From positions 1 to 64,000 of the forward strand of contig JACNKX010000069.1 in the NCBI GenBank assembly GCA_014381825.1: 64,000 nucleotides of DNA, in the 5' to 3' direction. The position numbers and the translations under genes were made by a program. Below, piece after piece: positions 1-8,575 of the stretch. The notes beneath the pieces were generated by a model. That model was not told the origin of the DNA. It saw only the letters and a list, made by a program, of their open reading frames with translations, and did no database searches. How positions within the stretch are numbered: the first letter of the stretch is position 1; each line of letters begins with the position of its first letter. The stretch comes from Planctomycetota bacterium (GTDB lineage: Bacteria; Planctomycetota; Planctomycetia; Pirellulales; Pirellulaceae).

Positions 1-1
1 C

Positions 2-103
2 TGGCTGCCCTGGAACAAGCTTGCCGCGCAGCAAGGCTTCCCCCAGGCCAATCCCATGAAAGTCCTTGGCAAAGGATCGGCGCGTAACATTCAAGTCGAG
101 TAG
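2..103 (+). CDS. C-terminal end of an unidentified protein (partial)
   Basis: An open frame runs from the left edge of the window to a TAG at 101-103 and gives the last 33 residues of a protein that begins outside. The tail is basic and ends ...ARNIQVE. I recognise no domain in this fragment. It lies about 85 bases upstream of thiS on the same strand, so it could be the preceding gene of a thiamine operon, but this is only positional inference. Confidence 0.5.
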   Translation, partial: WLPWNKLAAQQGFPQANPMKVLGKGSARNIQVE

Positions 104-189
104 TCAATACGCGCAACTGGACTCGCAAGAGTTCAGAAGCCGTGTCTAACCCTGCTGAATTCTTGAGAATCCAGCTACCACGCTGTCCC

Positions 190-390
190 ATGAACATTCT
201 GTTTAACGGCGAGCCTCGCTCGGTTCGTGATGCGATCACGATTGCGGAGCTGCTGGAAAAGTTGGCACTTGATCCGCGCCGCGTCGCGGTGGAAGTGAAT
301 CTCGACCTAGCTCCGCGTGATCGTCATGGCGAAACAACATTGAAAGAAGGCGACCAGCTGGAAGTAGTAACGCTGGTCGGAGGAGGTTAA
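190..390 (+). CDS. thiS: Sulfur carrier protein ThiS
   Basis: A 66-residue ubiquitin-fold protein that ends in Val-Gly-Gly-Gly, the exposed Gly-Gly tail that is adenylated and thiocarboxylated so that it can donate sulfur to the thiazole ring of thiamine. The start is placed at ATG 190 ([10 protein letters not shown]); a GTG at 142 in the same frame would add 16 residues that do not look like the ThiS N-terminus. The length and the 'EVNLDL...[13 protein letters not shown]' layout fit ThiS closely. It lies 7 bases upstream of thiG, its enzymatic partner. I could not identify a TPP riboswitch in the bases ahead of it. Confidence 0.93.
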   Translation: MNILFNGEPRSVRDAITIAELLEKLALDPRRVAVEVNLDLAPRDRHGETTLKEGDQLEVVTLVGGG

Positions 391-397
391 CTCAATC

Positions 398-1273
398 GTG
401 GCAACGGATGCACAAGCGGGCTCGACGGAAACTGGATCGCCGGAAAGTGGCGCTGCGAAAGACACGTTCTGGTTAGGGAAGCATGTCTTTCAAAACCGCC
501 TGATCGTCGGTACTGGCAAGTACGAGACCTTCGGTTTGATGCGCGACGCGTTAGATGTCTGTGGCACCGAATGCATCACGGTCGCAGTCCGCCGCGAGAA
601 GTTGTACGACGGCGACGGGAAAAACATTCTCGACTACGTCGATCTAGATCGTTATACGCTGCTGCCAAATACGGCAGGCTGCTACAACGCCAAAGATGCG
701 ATTCGCACCGCACGACTCGGTCGCGAGATTCTTCGCGGCCTGGAAAATCCCGGTGCCGATTGGGTCAAACTCGAAGTGTTAGGCGACAGCAAGACACTGC
801 TGCCCGATCCAATGGAAACGCTCGCCGCGACTGAGCAGTTGGTCGCCGAAGGTTTTCAAGTCCTGTGCTACACCAACGACGATCCAGTCACGGCCCAGCG
901 ACTGAAGCGTGCCGGCGCAACCGCCGTGATGCCCGCCGGCAGCCCCATCGGCTCCGGACAAGGTGTGTTAAATCCGAACAACATCCGCATATGCCTTGAA
1001 TACCTCAAGGGAGACGATCCCGATTATCCGGTCATCATCGACGCAGGCGTTGGCACGGCGAGCGACATCACCTTCGCAATGGAGCTGGGCGTCGACGGCA
1101 TCCTGCTGAATACCGGAATTGCTCACGCTCGCGATCCTGTCAGGATGGCTCGGGCCATGAATGCAGCCTGCGAGGCGGGGCGCTTGGCGTATTTGGCGGG
1201 ACGGATTCCAAAGCGATTGTATGCCACTGCGAGCAGCCCTGAAGATGGTGTTATTTCTACTCGCCCTTGGTAG
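398..1273 (+). CDS. thiG: Thiazole synthase ThiG
   Basis: Makes the thiazole phosphate half of thiamine from deoxyxylulose 5-phosphate, dehydroglycine and ThiS thiocarboxylate in the cytoplasm. The (beta/alpha)8 protein shows the ThiG signatures: the Schiff-base lysine in WVKLEVLGD (K124), the phosphate-binding [11 protein letters not shown] near 179-189 and DAGVGTASD near 215-223. The start is GTG at 398. The first 20 or so residues are a low-complexity extension not usual in ThiG, so a slightly later start cannot be excluded. It follows thiS by 7 bases, which indicates a shared transcript and coupled supply of the two partners. The adenylating enzyme (ThiF) and the glycine oxidase or ThiH are not in this window. 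Confidence 0.95.
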   Translation: MATDAQAGSTETGSPESGAAKDTFWLGKHVFQNRLIVGTGKYETFGLMRDALDVCGTECITVAVRREKLYDGDGKNILDYVDLDRYTLLPNTAGCYNAKDAIRTARLGREILRGLENPGADWVKLEVLGDSKTLLPDPMETLAATEQLVAEGFQVLCYTNDDPVTAQRLKRAGATAVMPAGSPIGSGQGVLNPNNIRICLEYLKGDDPDYPVIIDAGVGTASDITFAMELGVDGILLNTGIAHARDPVRMARAMNAACEAGRLAYLAGRIPKRLYATASSPEDGVISTRPW

Positions 1274-1306
1274 CGACCTGTCATCTTGCGGTAACGCGAT
1301 TCAACC

Positions 1307-2851
1307 ATGCAATCACCCGAGGTTTTCGATGCTCAACTAGTCAACGTCGCAACCACTTGGCCGAAACTCTCGACACGCATTGGTTGGTACGCTCGCCTCA
1401 TAGGTCCGCTGATAGCGATACATTGTTATCTTCACCTTATCACTCTTGAACCATCCACACCCGAACCTTGGGTTGTTGCGGCGATCGCAGTATTGATGGC
1501 AATCTGGTGGATGACGGAAGCGGTTCCGTTGCCGGTGACTTCGATGTTGCCACTGGTTCTTTTTCCGCTGGGTGGGATTCTTGAATTAAGAGATGCTGCG
1601 CCATCGTACGCGAACAAGTTCATCTTCTTGTTCATGGGCGGATTCATGATCGCGCGAGCGGTCGAGAAGTGGAATTTGCATCGACGCATTGCATTGCTGA
1701 CGGTCTTCGTCGTCGGCACGCAGCCGACTCGTCTGATCGCCGGGTTCATGCTTGCGACCGCAGGCTTGAGTATGTGGATCAGCAATACGGCGTCGACGGT
1801 AATGATGCTGCCGATCGGGATGAGCCTTGTGACGTTGCTGAGCGATCAGCTTCAGCGAGCCGACGATCGCGGCGGAAAGACTGGAAAGAATTTTGCGACT
1901 TGTATGATGCTGGGGATTGCCTACTCAGCCAGCATTGGTGGCCTCGCAACCCTTGTTGGAACGCCGACTAACTTGTTCCTGGCCGGCTTCGCCAGCGAAA
2001 AGGACATCGCAATCGGATTTGGTCGGTGGATGTTATTCGCCTCTCCATTGGCGGCAGTTCTACTTGTCTTGACGTGGTTGATTCTGACGCGTCTCGTATT
2101 TCCGATTCGCGTGAAGTCGTTAGCGGGCGGCCGCGACTTGATCGCTGGCGAACTGTCGAAGATGGGGAGCGTGTCACGTGGCGAATGGACTGTACTCGTG
2201 GTATTCGCGGCAACAGCATTTGCATGGGTCGTCCGCGAGCCACTGACAAACGCGACATGGCTTGTCGAGCGGGTTCCGCCAATCGGTAAGTTGGATGACA
2301 CGATCATCGCCTTGATCGGAATGATGGCGTTGTTCCTGATTCCGGTGAACTTTCGCAAGGGCGAAGCCGCCCTCGATTGGGAAACAGCAGTGAACATTCC
2401 GTGGGGCGTCCTGCTGCTCTTCGGCGGAGGTTTCTGTTTGGCAAAGGCCGTTTCCGAGAGCGGCTTGGCGGAGTGGATCGGCACGCGCGTCGAAGTTCTA
2501 GATCTATCGACCTTCGCCCTGATGGTTGCCGTTGTTGCGATGGTAATCTTCCTGACCGAACTGACCAGCAACACGCCGACGGCGGCGACCTTCTTGCCAA
2601 TTCTATACGGTGTGGCACTCAGTATAGGTGTCAGCCCGATGCTGTTACTTGTGCCTGCAACTCTCGCGGCCACTTGTGCGTTCATGCTGCCCGTCGCGAC
2701 ACCTCCGAACGCCATCGTTTTCGGAAGTGGTCACATCGAGATCCGCTCGATGGTGAAAGCAGGTGTGTGGCTGAACCTGCTGTCCGTCGTCTTGATTTCG
2801 CTCTGGATGTGGCTGGTCGGTTCGCGCGTCTTCGGAATCGCGTTGGAGTAA
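1307..2851 (+). CDS. SLC13/DASS-family sodium:anion symporter
   Basis: A 514-residue integral inner-membrane protein with about a dozen hydrophobic segments. The two short SNT signatures of the divalent-anion:sodium symporters are present: WISNTASTVMMLPI near residue 160 and ELTSNTPTAATFLPI near residue 425. These form the paired Na+ and carboxylate binding loops. Family members import dicarboxylates such as succinate, malate or citrate, or sulfate; the substrate cannot be read here. The N-terminal 25 or so residues before the first membrane segment are hydrophilic and the true start might be further in. It begins 33 bases after thiG on the same strand, yet no functional link to thiamine is known. 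Confidence 0.88.
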   Translation: MQSPEVFDAQLVNVATTWPKLSTRIGWYARLIGPLIAIHCYLHLITLEPSTPEPWVVAAIAVLMAIWWMTEAVPLPVTSMLPLVLFPLGGILELRDAAPSYANKFIFLFMGGFMIARAVEKWNLHRRIALLTVFVVGTQPTRLIAGFMLATAGLSMWISNTASTVMMLPIGMSLVTLLSDQLQRADDRGGKTGKNFATCMMLGIAYSASIGGLATLVGTPTNLFLAGFASEKDIAIGFGRWMLFASPLAAVLLVLTWLILTRLVFPIRVKSLAGGRDLIAGELSKMGSVSRGEWTVLVVFAATAFAWVVREPLTNATWLVERVPPIGKLDDTIIALIGMMALFLIPVNFRKGEAALDWETAVNIPWGVLLLFGGGFCLAKAVSESGLAEWIGTRVEVLDLSTFALMVAVVAMVIFLTELTSNTPTAATFLPILYGVALSIGVSPMLLLVPATLAATCAFMLPVATPPNAIVFGSGHIEIRSMVKAGVWLNLLSVVLISLWMWLVGSRVFGIALE

Positions 2852-2860
2852 GAACACCAA

Positions 2861-2976
2861 TTAACGCTGATTAGCGCTAATGAAGACCCTGGAAGAGGTG
2901 AATTCAAGGCCCATTCTTTGCGAGAGATGTCTCTCTGTCTTTTCTGATTAGTGTTCATGAGCGTCGATTAGCGTTT
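2861..2976. repeat. Degenerate inverted pair of AACGCTRATTAGCG-type repeats
   Basis: The gap after the transporter holds ttaacgctgattagcgctaa (from 2861) and, about 80 bases on, an inverted relative (2944-2976) whose reverse complement begins aaacgctaatcgacgctcat. The arms share AACGCT, AATC/ATTAGCG and CTAATGAA-like blocks. Between them is a small perfect hairpin (gagagatgtctctc, 2922-2935). The pattern resembles dispersed intergenic repeats I recall from planctomycete genomes; that attribution is memory, not a search. Confidence 0.5.
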
Positions 2977-2992
2977 CCTCAATCCTCTGCAA

Positions 2993-4288
2993 TCAACCCA
3001 GCGTCGCGATCGCCACATCGAGTCGGTTTAACGCTTCGTCAACATCGGCTTCCTGCATCGCCGCGCAAAACCCGTGATGAACGGCTCCGCCACCGTAGTC
3101 GTGGAAGTAGACTCCGTTCTCGATCGCCGCGGCAATGAACCGTAGCATCATGTCGCAATCATGTTTCTTTGCATCGGCGTAGTCGCGTACCTCATGATCG
3201 ATGCCAAAGTAGATACCGAAGCGAGCGCCTAGTGCTTGAATCCGTCCGGGAACGTCATGCTTCTCGAATAGCTTTGTCATGCCCGAGGACAGTCTTTCTG
3301 AGATTGCGTGGATATGCGGATAGAACGCCGGCTCCCGAAACGCGCGAATCGCGGCACCGGCAGCGGCGACGGGGATTGGGTGGCCGTTATACGTTCCGCT
3401 GTGTTGGCAGTCGCCTTCGGGCATCAGGCGACGCATGATCTCCTCGCGCCCGCCAAAGACGCTGATCGGATAGCCGCCACCGACCGACTTGCCGATCGTA
3501 CACAGATCGGGAGTAACGCCCAGATACTCTTGCGCGCCACCAGCACACATTCGGAAGGCACTCAGGATTTCATCAAAGATCAACAACGTACCATGTTCCG
3601 TCGCGAGCCGCCGCATGGCTGCGGCGAATTCGTCCGTTGGCAGCACGCAACCCGCGTTGTAGTACACGGCTTCGCAAATGACCGCTGCGATTTCGTTACC
3701 GTGCTGCTCGAAAACTTGCTGAAGCAGATCAGGGCGATTGTATGGGATCTGGATTAAGTGTTGATCGATTCCTGGCGTCACGCCCGTCGAGATGGGAGCC
3801 AGCCGCGGATCCACTTGTCCCAGTTCGCCCTCGGCCGCCCACATGACTTGGTCGTGGTAGCCGTGGAAATTTCCCTCGAATCGCACGAGCTTAGTCCGGC
3901 CGGTGAATGCGCGTGCCAGTCGGATGCAGTGCATCGTTGCTTCTGTTCCGGCTCCGGTGAACCGAACGCGTTCGAGACAAGGAACCGTTTCGCATAGTAG
4001 TTCACCCAATTCAGCATGCAGCTCGTTCTCGTACGAACAAGCAGCACCGCGCGCGAGCGTTCGTTCGACGGCCGCGCGAATTCGGACGTCGCCGTGCCCC
4101 AGCAACGTCGCGCCATGGCTGCAACAAAGATCGATATACTCGCGACCATCCAAGTCCCACACGCGACAACCTTCGGCTCGATCGAACAGCATTGCGTGGC
4201 CAATTGCTTGGTTCACTCGAGTCGATGACGACACCCCACCTGCCAACGAGTTACAGGCCCGATTATATTGTTCAACGACACGGCTCAT
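2993..4288 (-). CDS. PLP-dependent class III aminotransferase, glutamate-1-semialdehyde aminomutase-like
   Basis: A fold-type I PLP enzyme that resembles HemL (glutamate-1-semialdehyde 2,1-aminomutase). Seen: LAGGVSSSTR near the N-terminus (compare PGGVNSPVR of HemL), an aminotransferase TGAGTEATMHCIRLARAFTG block, the PLP-phosphate D in IFDEILSAFR and the Schiff-base lysine in IGKSVGGGYP. The start is set at ATG 4288 (MSRVVEQYNRA); an upstream start at 4342 would place coding sequence inside the perfect inverted repeat at 4306-4375. At 431 residues it has normal family length. HemL feeds tetrapyrrole synthesis, but several divergences (CCSHGATLLGHGD instead of the usual WGPMILGH) leave open that it is a paralog acting on another amino sugar or semialdehyde. 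It is divergent from the dehydrogenase at 4443. Confidence 0.85.
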   Translation of the reverse strand: MSRVVEQYNRACNSLAGGVSSSTRVNQAIGHAMLFDRAEGCRVWDLDGREYIDLCCSHGATLLGHGDVRIRAAVERTLARGAACSYENELHAELGELLCETVPCLERVRFTGAGTEATMHCIRLARAFTGRTKLVRFEGNFHGYHDQVMWAAEGELGQVDPRLAPISTGVTPGIDQHLIQIPYNRPDLLQQVFEQHGNEIAAVICEAVYYNAGCVLPTDEFAAAMRRLATEHGTLLIFDEILSAFRMCAGGAQEYLGVTPDLCTIGKSVGGGYPISVFGGREEIMRRLMPEGDCQHSGTYNGHPIPVAAAGAAIRAFREPAFYPHIHAISERLSSGMTKLFEKHDVPGRIQALGARFGIYFGIDHEVRDYADAKKHDCDMMLRFIAAAIENGVYFHDYGGGAVHHGFCAAMQEADVDEALNRLDVAIATLG

Positions 4289-4305
4289 TTGCGATCTCCA
4301 AGTTT

Positions 4306-4375
4306 CTCGTTTAACCCAGTCGCATCGCGATGGCGCACCCACGCGAGCCGTCGCGATGCGACTGGGTTAAACGAG
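4306..4375. repeat. Perfect 25-bp inverted repeat with 20-bp loop
   Basis: The 25 bases at 4306-4330 (starting ctcgtttaacccagtcgc) are exactly matched by the reverse complement at 4351-4375, with a 20-base spacer that is itself GC-rich. It lies between two divergent genes, 18 bases upstream of the chosen minus-strand start and just ahead of the plus-strand promoter. There is no U-tract on either side, so it does not read as a plain terminator. A REP-like mobile palindrome or a cruciform regulatory site are the likeliest readings. Confidence 0.9.
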
Positions 4376-4405
4376 TTGATTAGTGCAATAACCCGACGCT
4401 AGTAT
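4376..4405 (+). promoter_or_regulatory. Predicted sigma-70 type promoter for the dehydrogenase at 4443
   Basis: TTGATT at 4376-4381 is followed after 18 bases by TAGTAT at 4400-4405 (each 4 of 6 consensus positions). Transcription would start near 4412 and leave a leader of about 30 bases with a GGGA ahead of ATG 4443. It abuts the right arm of the inverted repeat, so the repeat could influence it. Confidence 0.45.
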
Positions 4406-4442
4406 AGCCCTTCGACTTGCCTCATCCCACGGGAAACAAGAT

Positions 4443-5420
4443 ATGAGCGACAAACCAAAAGTCTTCGTGACGCGCGAAATCCCCGCCGCTGGCTTGGACA
4501 AAGTAGTAGCCACGTGCGACGCTGACGTATGGCCCGAGCATCTGCCTCCGTCGCGAGACATCTTGTTGCAACGGATCGCGGGTTGCGAGGGCATCCTGTC
4601 GCTGTTAACCGAGAAAGTCGACGCCGAGTTTATGGATGCTGCGGGACCGCAATTGAAAGTGATCAGCAACTTTGCTGTGGGCTTCAACAACATCGACATG
4701 GAAGAGGCGACTCGCCGAGGCATTCGCGTCGGCAACACGCCAGACGTTTTGACCGACGCTACGGCTGACATGGCGTTTGCGTTGCTGATATCCGCGTCGC
4801 GGCGGATTGTCGAAAGCCAGGACTACATCCGTGCTGGCAAGTGGCAAACGTGGGAACCGCTTGGACATATCGGTGTCGATCTGATCGGGCAAACTATCGG
4901 AATCGTTGGCATGGGACGAATTGGATTCGCGATGGCCAAACGGTGTCACGGGGGCTTTGGGATGAAAGTGCTTTATCACGACAAGTATCGCAACGAAGCC
5001 GCTGAGCGGGAACTCGGCGCTCAACAAGTCGACGCCGACACGTTGTTGATGGAATCTGATTTCGTCTCGGTCCATACTGATTTAAATGAAACGACCAGCG
5101 GTATGTTCAACGCATCGGCGTTTAGAAAGATGAAGTGTACCGCCGTGTTTATTAACAGTGCTCGTGGGCCAATCCACAACCAAAAGGATCTTCACGACGC
5201 TTTGAAGAGCAGCGAGATTTTTGCCGCGGGGCTGGACGTCACCGATCCAGAACCGATTCCGATGAACGATCCATTGCTAACATTGCCGAACTGTGTCATC
5301 GCGCCACACATAGCCAGCGCGACCGTTTCTAGCCGTGACGGAATGGCAGAGATCGCAGCAGACAATTTGATCGCCGGCATGAAAGGCGAACCGTTGCGAT
5401 GTTGGGTAAATCGCGAATAG
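4443..5420 (+). CDS. D-2-hydroxyacid dehydrogenase, glyoxylate/hydroxypyruvate reductase type
   Basis: A 325-residue NAD(P)-dependent dehydrogenase that interconverts 2-oxoacids and D-2-hydroxyacids. Seen: the Rossmann motif GIVGMGRIGFAMAKR near residues 157-171, and the catalytic trio Arg in INSARGPI, Glu in DVTDPEPIP and His in APHIASAT. The N-terminal KVFVTREIPAAGLDKV matches glyoxylate reductases of the GyaR/GhrB group more than phosphoglycerate dehydrogenase, and no ACT domain follows. The start is ATG 4443, with a plausible GGGA Shine-Dalgarno and promoter upstream. It is divergent from the aminotransferase-like gene; the pair could share control. A second enzyme of this superfamily lies at 59718-60725. 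Confidence 0.9.
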   Translation: MSDKPKVFVTREIPAAGLDKVVATCDADVWPEHLPPSRDILLQRIAGCEGILSLLTEKVDAEFMDAAGPQLKVISNFAVGFNNIDMEEATRRGIRVGNTPDVLTDATADMAFALLISASRRIVESQDYIRAGKWQTWEPLGHIGVDLIGQTIGIVGMGRIGFAMAKRCHGGFGMKVLYHDKYRNEAAERELGAQQVDADTLLMESDFVSVHTDLNETTSGMFNASAFRKMKCTAVFINSARGPIHNQKDLHDALKSSEIFAAGLDVTDPEPIPMNDPLLTLPNCVIAPHIASATVSSRDGMAEIAADNLIAGMKGEPLRCWVNRE

Positions 5421-5458
5421 CTCATTGCCGAGGTTAAGATTCACCGTAGGCCGCCACC

Positions 5459-8400
5459 ATGCAAGTCGAGTCAGTTGTCGAATACCTGGATAGTCCGGCA
5501 AAGGCGCGCGAGTGGCTTCGTTCGTTAGGCGTCGACGACATACGAAGCGCTCATGGCAATCTCGTCGCCATGGCGGACGCGGGAGTGACGCTCGATTTAT
5601 TGGCGGTCGTTTGGGAGCAACTTGCCGATCACTTAGCTGGCGTCAGCCATCCGGATTCGGTTTTGAACAGCTTAGGACGCTTCGTCACGGCGTCGCGAAG
5701 TCCGCTGGCGCTCGCTTCGCTGTTTGATCGTGATCGTGAAGCTTTGCCAGCGCTGCTCCAAATTTTTTCGGCGAGTCAGTACTTGAGCGAACTCTTGATA
5801 CGCGATCCCGAAAGCTTCGACTTGTTGCGACTGACTGAAGGTCAGCCCGTTTCACGTGATGTCCTGGTCAGTGAAATCTGTAGCGAAGTCGAATCGCTCA
5901 ACAGCGAACAGTCCGTGATGTCTGCATTGCGACGTTATAAACATCGAGAGACGCTACGGATCGCCTATGGTGACATCATTCGGAAGCAACGCATTGAAAC
6001 GGTAACGCGACAAGTTTCGTTTCTGGCGGATGCGATCTGCGAAGCGGCACTGCAGGCGGCGACGCGACTTAATGAAGCAAAACGAGGCGTCCCGCGATTG
6101 CCTAATGGCGAGCGAGCCCGCTTCGTGGTCTTGGCACTCGGCAAACTCGGCGGCATCGAGCTGAATTACTCGAGTGACATCGACCTTGTTATGTTGTACG
6201 AGGGTGACGGGAAGACCCACGGCGAGCACTCCGTGAGCAATCTGGAGTTCTTTGAGCGCCTCGTACGAAGCTGCACGAAGTTACTTACGGAGCCAACCAA
6301 TTTCGGCACGGCCTACCGAGTCGATTTGCGACTTCGCCCCGACGGCAGTCAAGGCCCAGTTGCCGTCAGCGTCGACAACGCCCAGCGTTATTATGATGTC
6401 AAAGGCCGCACGTGGGAGCGGCAAGCGTTTGTTAAGGCGCGACCAATAGCTGGTAACATCGAACTCGGACAACAATTCCTTGCACAACTCGAACCCTGGA
6501 TTTATCGGCGTTATCTAACTCGCGCCGATATTACCGGCATCAAGGCACTTAAGCGGCGAATCGAACAGCGTTCGCGGCAAGAGGGAACCGACTCGCGAAA
6601 TGTAAAGACGGGCGCAGGCGGAATCCGCGATATCGAGTTTGTCATCCAGTTTCTCCAGTTGTTAAATGGTGGAGACTTGCCTGAAGTGCGCGAAGGCAAC
6701 ACGTTGGCCGCAATGGGTGGACTGGAGCAGGCAGGCTGCTTGACGATGCAAGAGCGAACGATTCTCGAGCAGAATTACGAATTCCTCCGCAACGTCGAGC
6801 ATCGTCTGCAAATCATGTTCGACCTGCAAACGCATACGCTCCCGGACTCGGATGCCGAGATGCGTCGTCTTGCGATTCGGATGGGGTACGTCGAGAACGG
6901 AGAAGCGATGGCGCTCGATCAGTTCAAACAAGATCTTGCCACAAAGACCGATCTAAATCGCAAGATACTGGACCATTTGCTGCACGACGCATTTGGTGAA
7001 GATGGCGATCGCGATCCGGAGACCGATCTCGTGTTGGACCCTTCACCTCCTGAGCAAACCGTTCGCGAAGTGCTTGGTCGCTATGCCTTTTCGGACGTCG
7101 TCGAAGCCCATAAGATATTGAGCACTTTGGCAACCGAGAAGATTTCCTTTTTGTCGACTCGCCGTTGCCGGCACTTTTTGGCTTCGATCGCCCCGCGACT
7201 GCTCAAAGCGATCGCGGCGACTCCCGATCCGGATGCGACGCTCGTTAATCTTAGCCAGGTCAGCGATTCTCTGGGCGGTAAAGGTGTGCTGTGGGAATTG
7301 TTCAGTTTTAATCCGCCATCGCTGCGGCTGTACGTGCAACTCTGCGCGTCAAGTTCCTACTTGTCTGGGCTGCTGACGAGCAACCCAGGTATGATCGACG
7401 AGCTAATGGATTCGTTGGTCTTGGATCGATTGCCGACGCTCGAGTCGCTTCAAGCGACACTTGATGATCTAAGTCGTGGAGCTGTCGATGTCGAGCCGAT
7501 TTTGCAAAGCTTCAAGCATGCGCAGCACTTGCGAGTGGGTGTGCGAGATATTCTGAATCGAGACGACATCCAAGCAACTCATCAAGCCTTGTCCGACATC
7601 GCCGAAGTCTGTATTGCCGAGATCACTCGCCGCGAGTACGCACAGCTCGTTACCAAGTACGGCGAGCCGACGATCAGCGACAGCGAGTACGCAGGGCAAC
7701 CTTGTTCTTTAGTTCTGTTAGCACTTGGAAAGCTTGGCGGTCGCGAGCCCAATTATCACAGCGATCTCGATATCGTCTTCCTGTACGAAGCCGACGGAAC
7801 GACAAAGGCCAAGCATCCGTCGCGACGTGACAAGACGACGACGAATCAGCATTTCTTTAGCCAGCTCGCGCAGCGGATCATCAAGGTCGTCACGCAGTTG
7901 GGCCCGCATGGCCGATTGTATGAGTTGGACCCCCGATTGCGACCGACCGGCAAAAGCGGCAGTCTCGCCGTTTCGCTCGACGAATTCGCTCGCTATTTCG
8001 AATCGGGACAAGCCCAATTGTGGGAACGCCAGTCGCTTTGCAAGGCGCGACCGGTGTTCGGCGATGAACGCGCGGTGGCAAGGACAATGCAGATTGTGCG
8101 ACGCTGTATCATCGAGCCACCTTGGACCGCCGAAAACGTCGAGCAGATTCGTGTCATGCGGTACAAGTTGCAGGAAACCGCTTCGCCTCACAACCTGAAA
8201 CGAGGACCGGGCGGCACGGTCGATATCGAGTTTATGGTGCAAATGACTCAGTTGCGATTCGCGGCGTCCGCAGCGGATGTGTTCGTCCCTGGCACGCTCG
8301 ACGCGATCGCAGTTCTCCGACGGCATGGCTATTTGTCAGACGAGCTAGCGGAGTACTTGAGCAAGTCGTACCGATTCCTCCGCAGCATCGAATCGGGGCT

Positions 8401-8575
8401 TCGCTTGATGAACACGACGGCGCGCCACGACTTACCCGATGACGAACACGAACTTGATAAGCTCGCCTACCTACTCGGTTACGAGAGCGCCCGATCGCTG
8501 CTAGATGATTGCCGAGAGTACACTCGAGAGAATCGCAAACGGTTCCAACGTACATTTAGCGACGCGCTGAGTTGA
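5459..8575 (+). CDS. glnE: Bifunctional glutamine synthetase adenylyltransferase/adenylyl-removing enzyme
   Basis: A 1038-residue cytoplasmic regulator that adds AMP to, and removes it from, glutamine synthetase according to nitrogen status. Both nucleotidyltransferase halves are visible: GKLGGIELNYSSDIDLVML (about 228-246) for de-adenylylation and GKLGGREPNYHSDLDIVFL (about 757-775) for adenylylation. Each has the GGxExNYxSDxD layout with metal-binding Asp pairs, followed by RLRPDG and RLRPTG signatures. Length is slightly above the Escherichia coli enzyme. It starts 38 bases after the preceding dehydrogenase. Its last 20 bases overlap the 3' end of the convergent gene at 8556-10370. No glnB or glnA is nearby. 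Confidence 0.97.
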   Translation: MQVESVVEYLDSPAKAREWLRSLGVDDIRSAHGNLVAMADAGVTLDLLAVVWEQLADHLAGVSHPDSVLNSLGRFVTASRSPLALASLFDRDREALPALLQIFSASQYLSELLIRDPESFDLLRLTEGQPVSRDVLVSEICSEVESLNSEQSVMSALRRYKHRETLRIAYGDIIRKQRIETVTRQVSFLADAICEAALQAATRLNEAKRGVPRLPNGERARFVVLALGKLGGIELNYSSDIDLVMLYEGDGKTHGEHSVSNLEFFERLVRSCTKLLTEPTNFGTAYRVDLRLRPDGSQGPVAVSVDNAQRYYDVKGRTWERQAFVKARPIAGNIELGQQFLAQLEPWIYRRYLTRADITGIKALKRRIEQRSRQEGTDSRNVKTGAGGIRDIEFVIQFLQLLNGGDLPEVREGNTLAAMGGLEQAGCLTMQERTILEQNYEFLRNVEHRLQIMFDLQTHTLPDSDAEMRRLAIRMGYVENGEAMALDQFKQDLATKTDLNRKILDHLLHDAFGEDGDRDPETDLVLDPSPPEQTVREVLGRYAFSDVVEAHKILSTLATEKISFLSTRRCRHFLASIAPRLLKAIAATPDPDATLVNLSQVSDSLGGKGVLWELFSFNPPSLRLYVQLCASSSYLSGLLTSNPGMIDELMDSLVLDRLPTLESLQATLDDLSRGAVDVEPILQSFKHAQHLRVGVRDILNRDDIQATHQALSDIAEVCIAEITRREYAQLVTKYGEPTISDSEYAGQPCSLVLLALGKLGGREPNYHSDLDIVFLYEADGTTKAKHPSRRDKTTTNQHFFSQLAQRIIKVVTQLGPHGRLYELDPRLRPTGKSGSLAVSLDEFARYFESGQAQLWERQSLCKARPVFGDERAVARTMQIVRRCIIEPPWTAENVEQIRVMRYKLQETASPHNLKRGPGGTVDIEFMVQMTQLRFAASAADVFVPGTLDAIAVLRRHGYLSDELAEYLSKSYRFLRSIESGLRLMNTTARHDLPDDEHELDKLAYLLGYESARSLLDDCREYTRENRKRFQRTFSDALS

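Noticed and set aside
104-189. A TPP riboswitch ahead of thiS
   Set aside because: I could not find the conserved CUGAGA and ACCUGA blocks of the element in these bases.
1921-2715. A 264-residue minus-strand frame opposite the transporter
   Set aside because: It is an antisense shadow of a hydrophobic gene, Thr/Arg/Ser-rich without motif.
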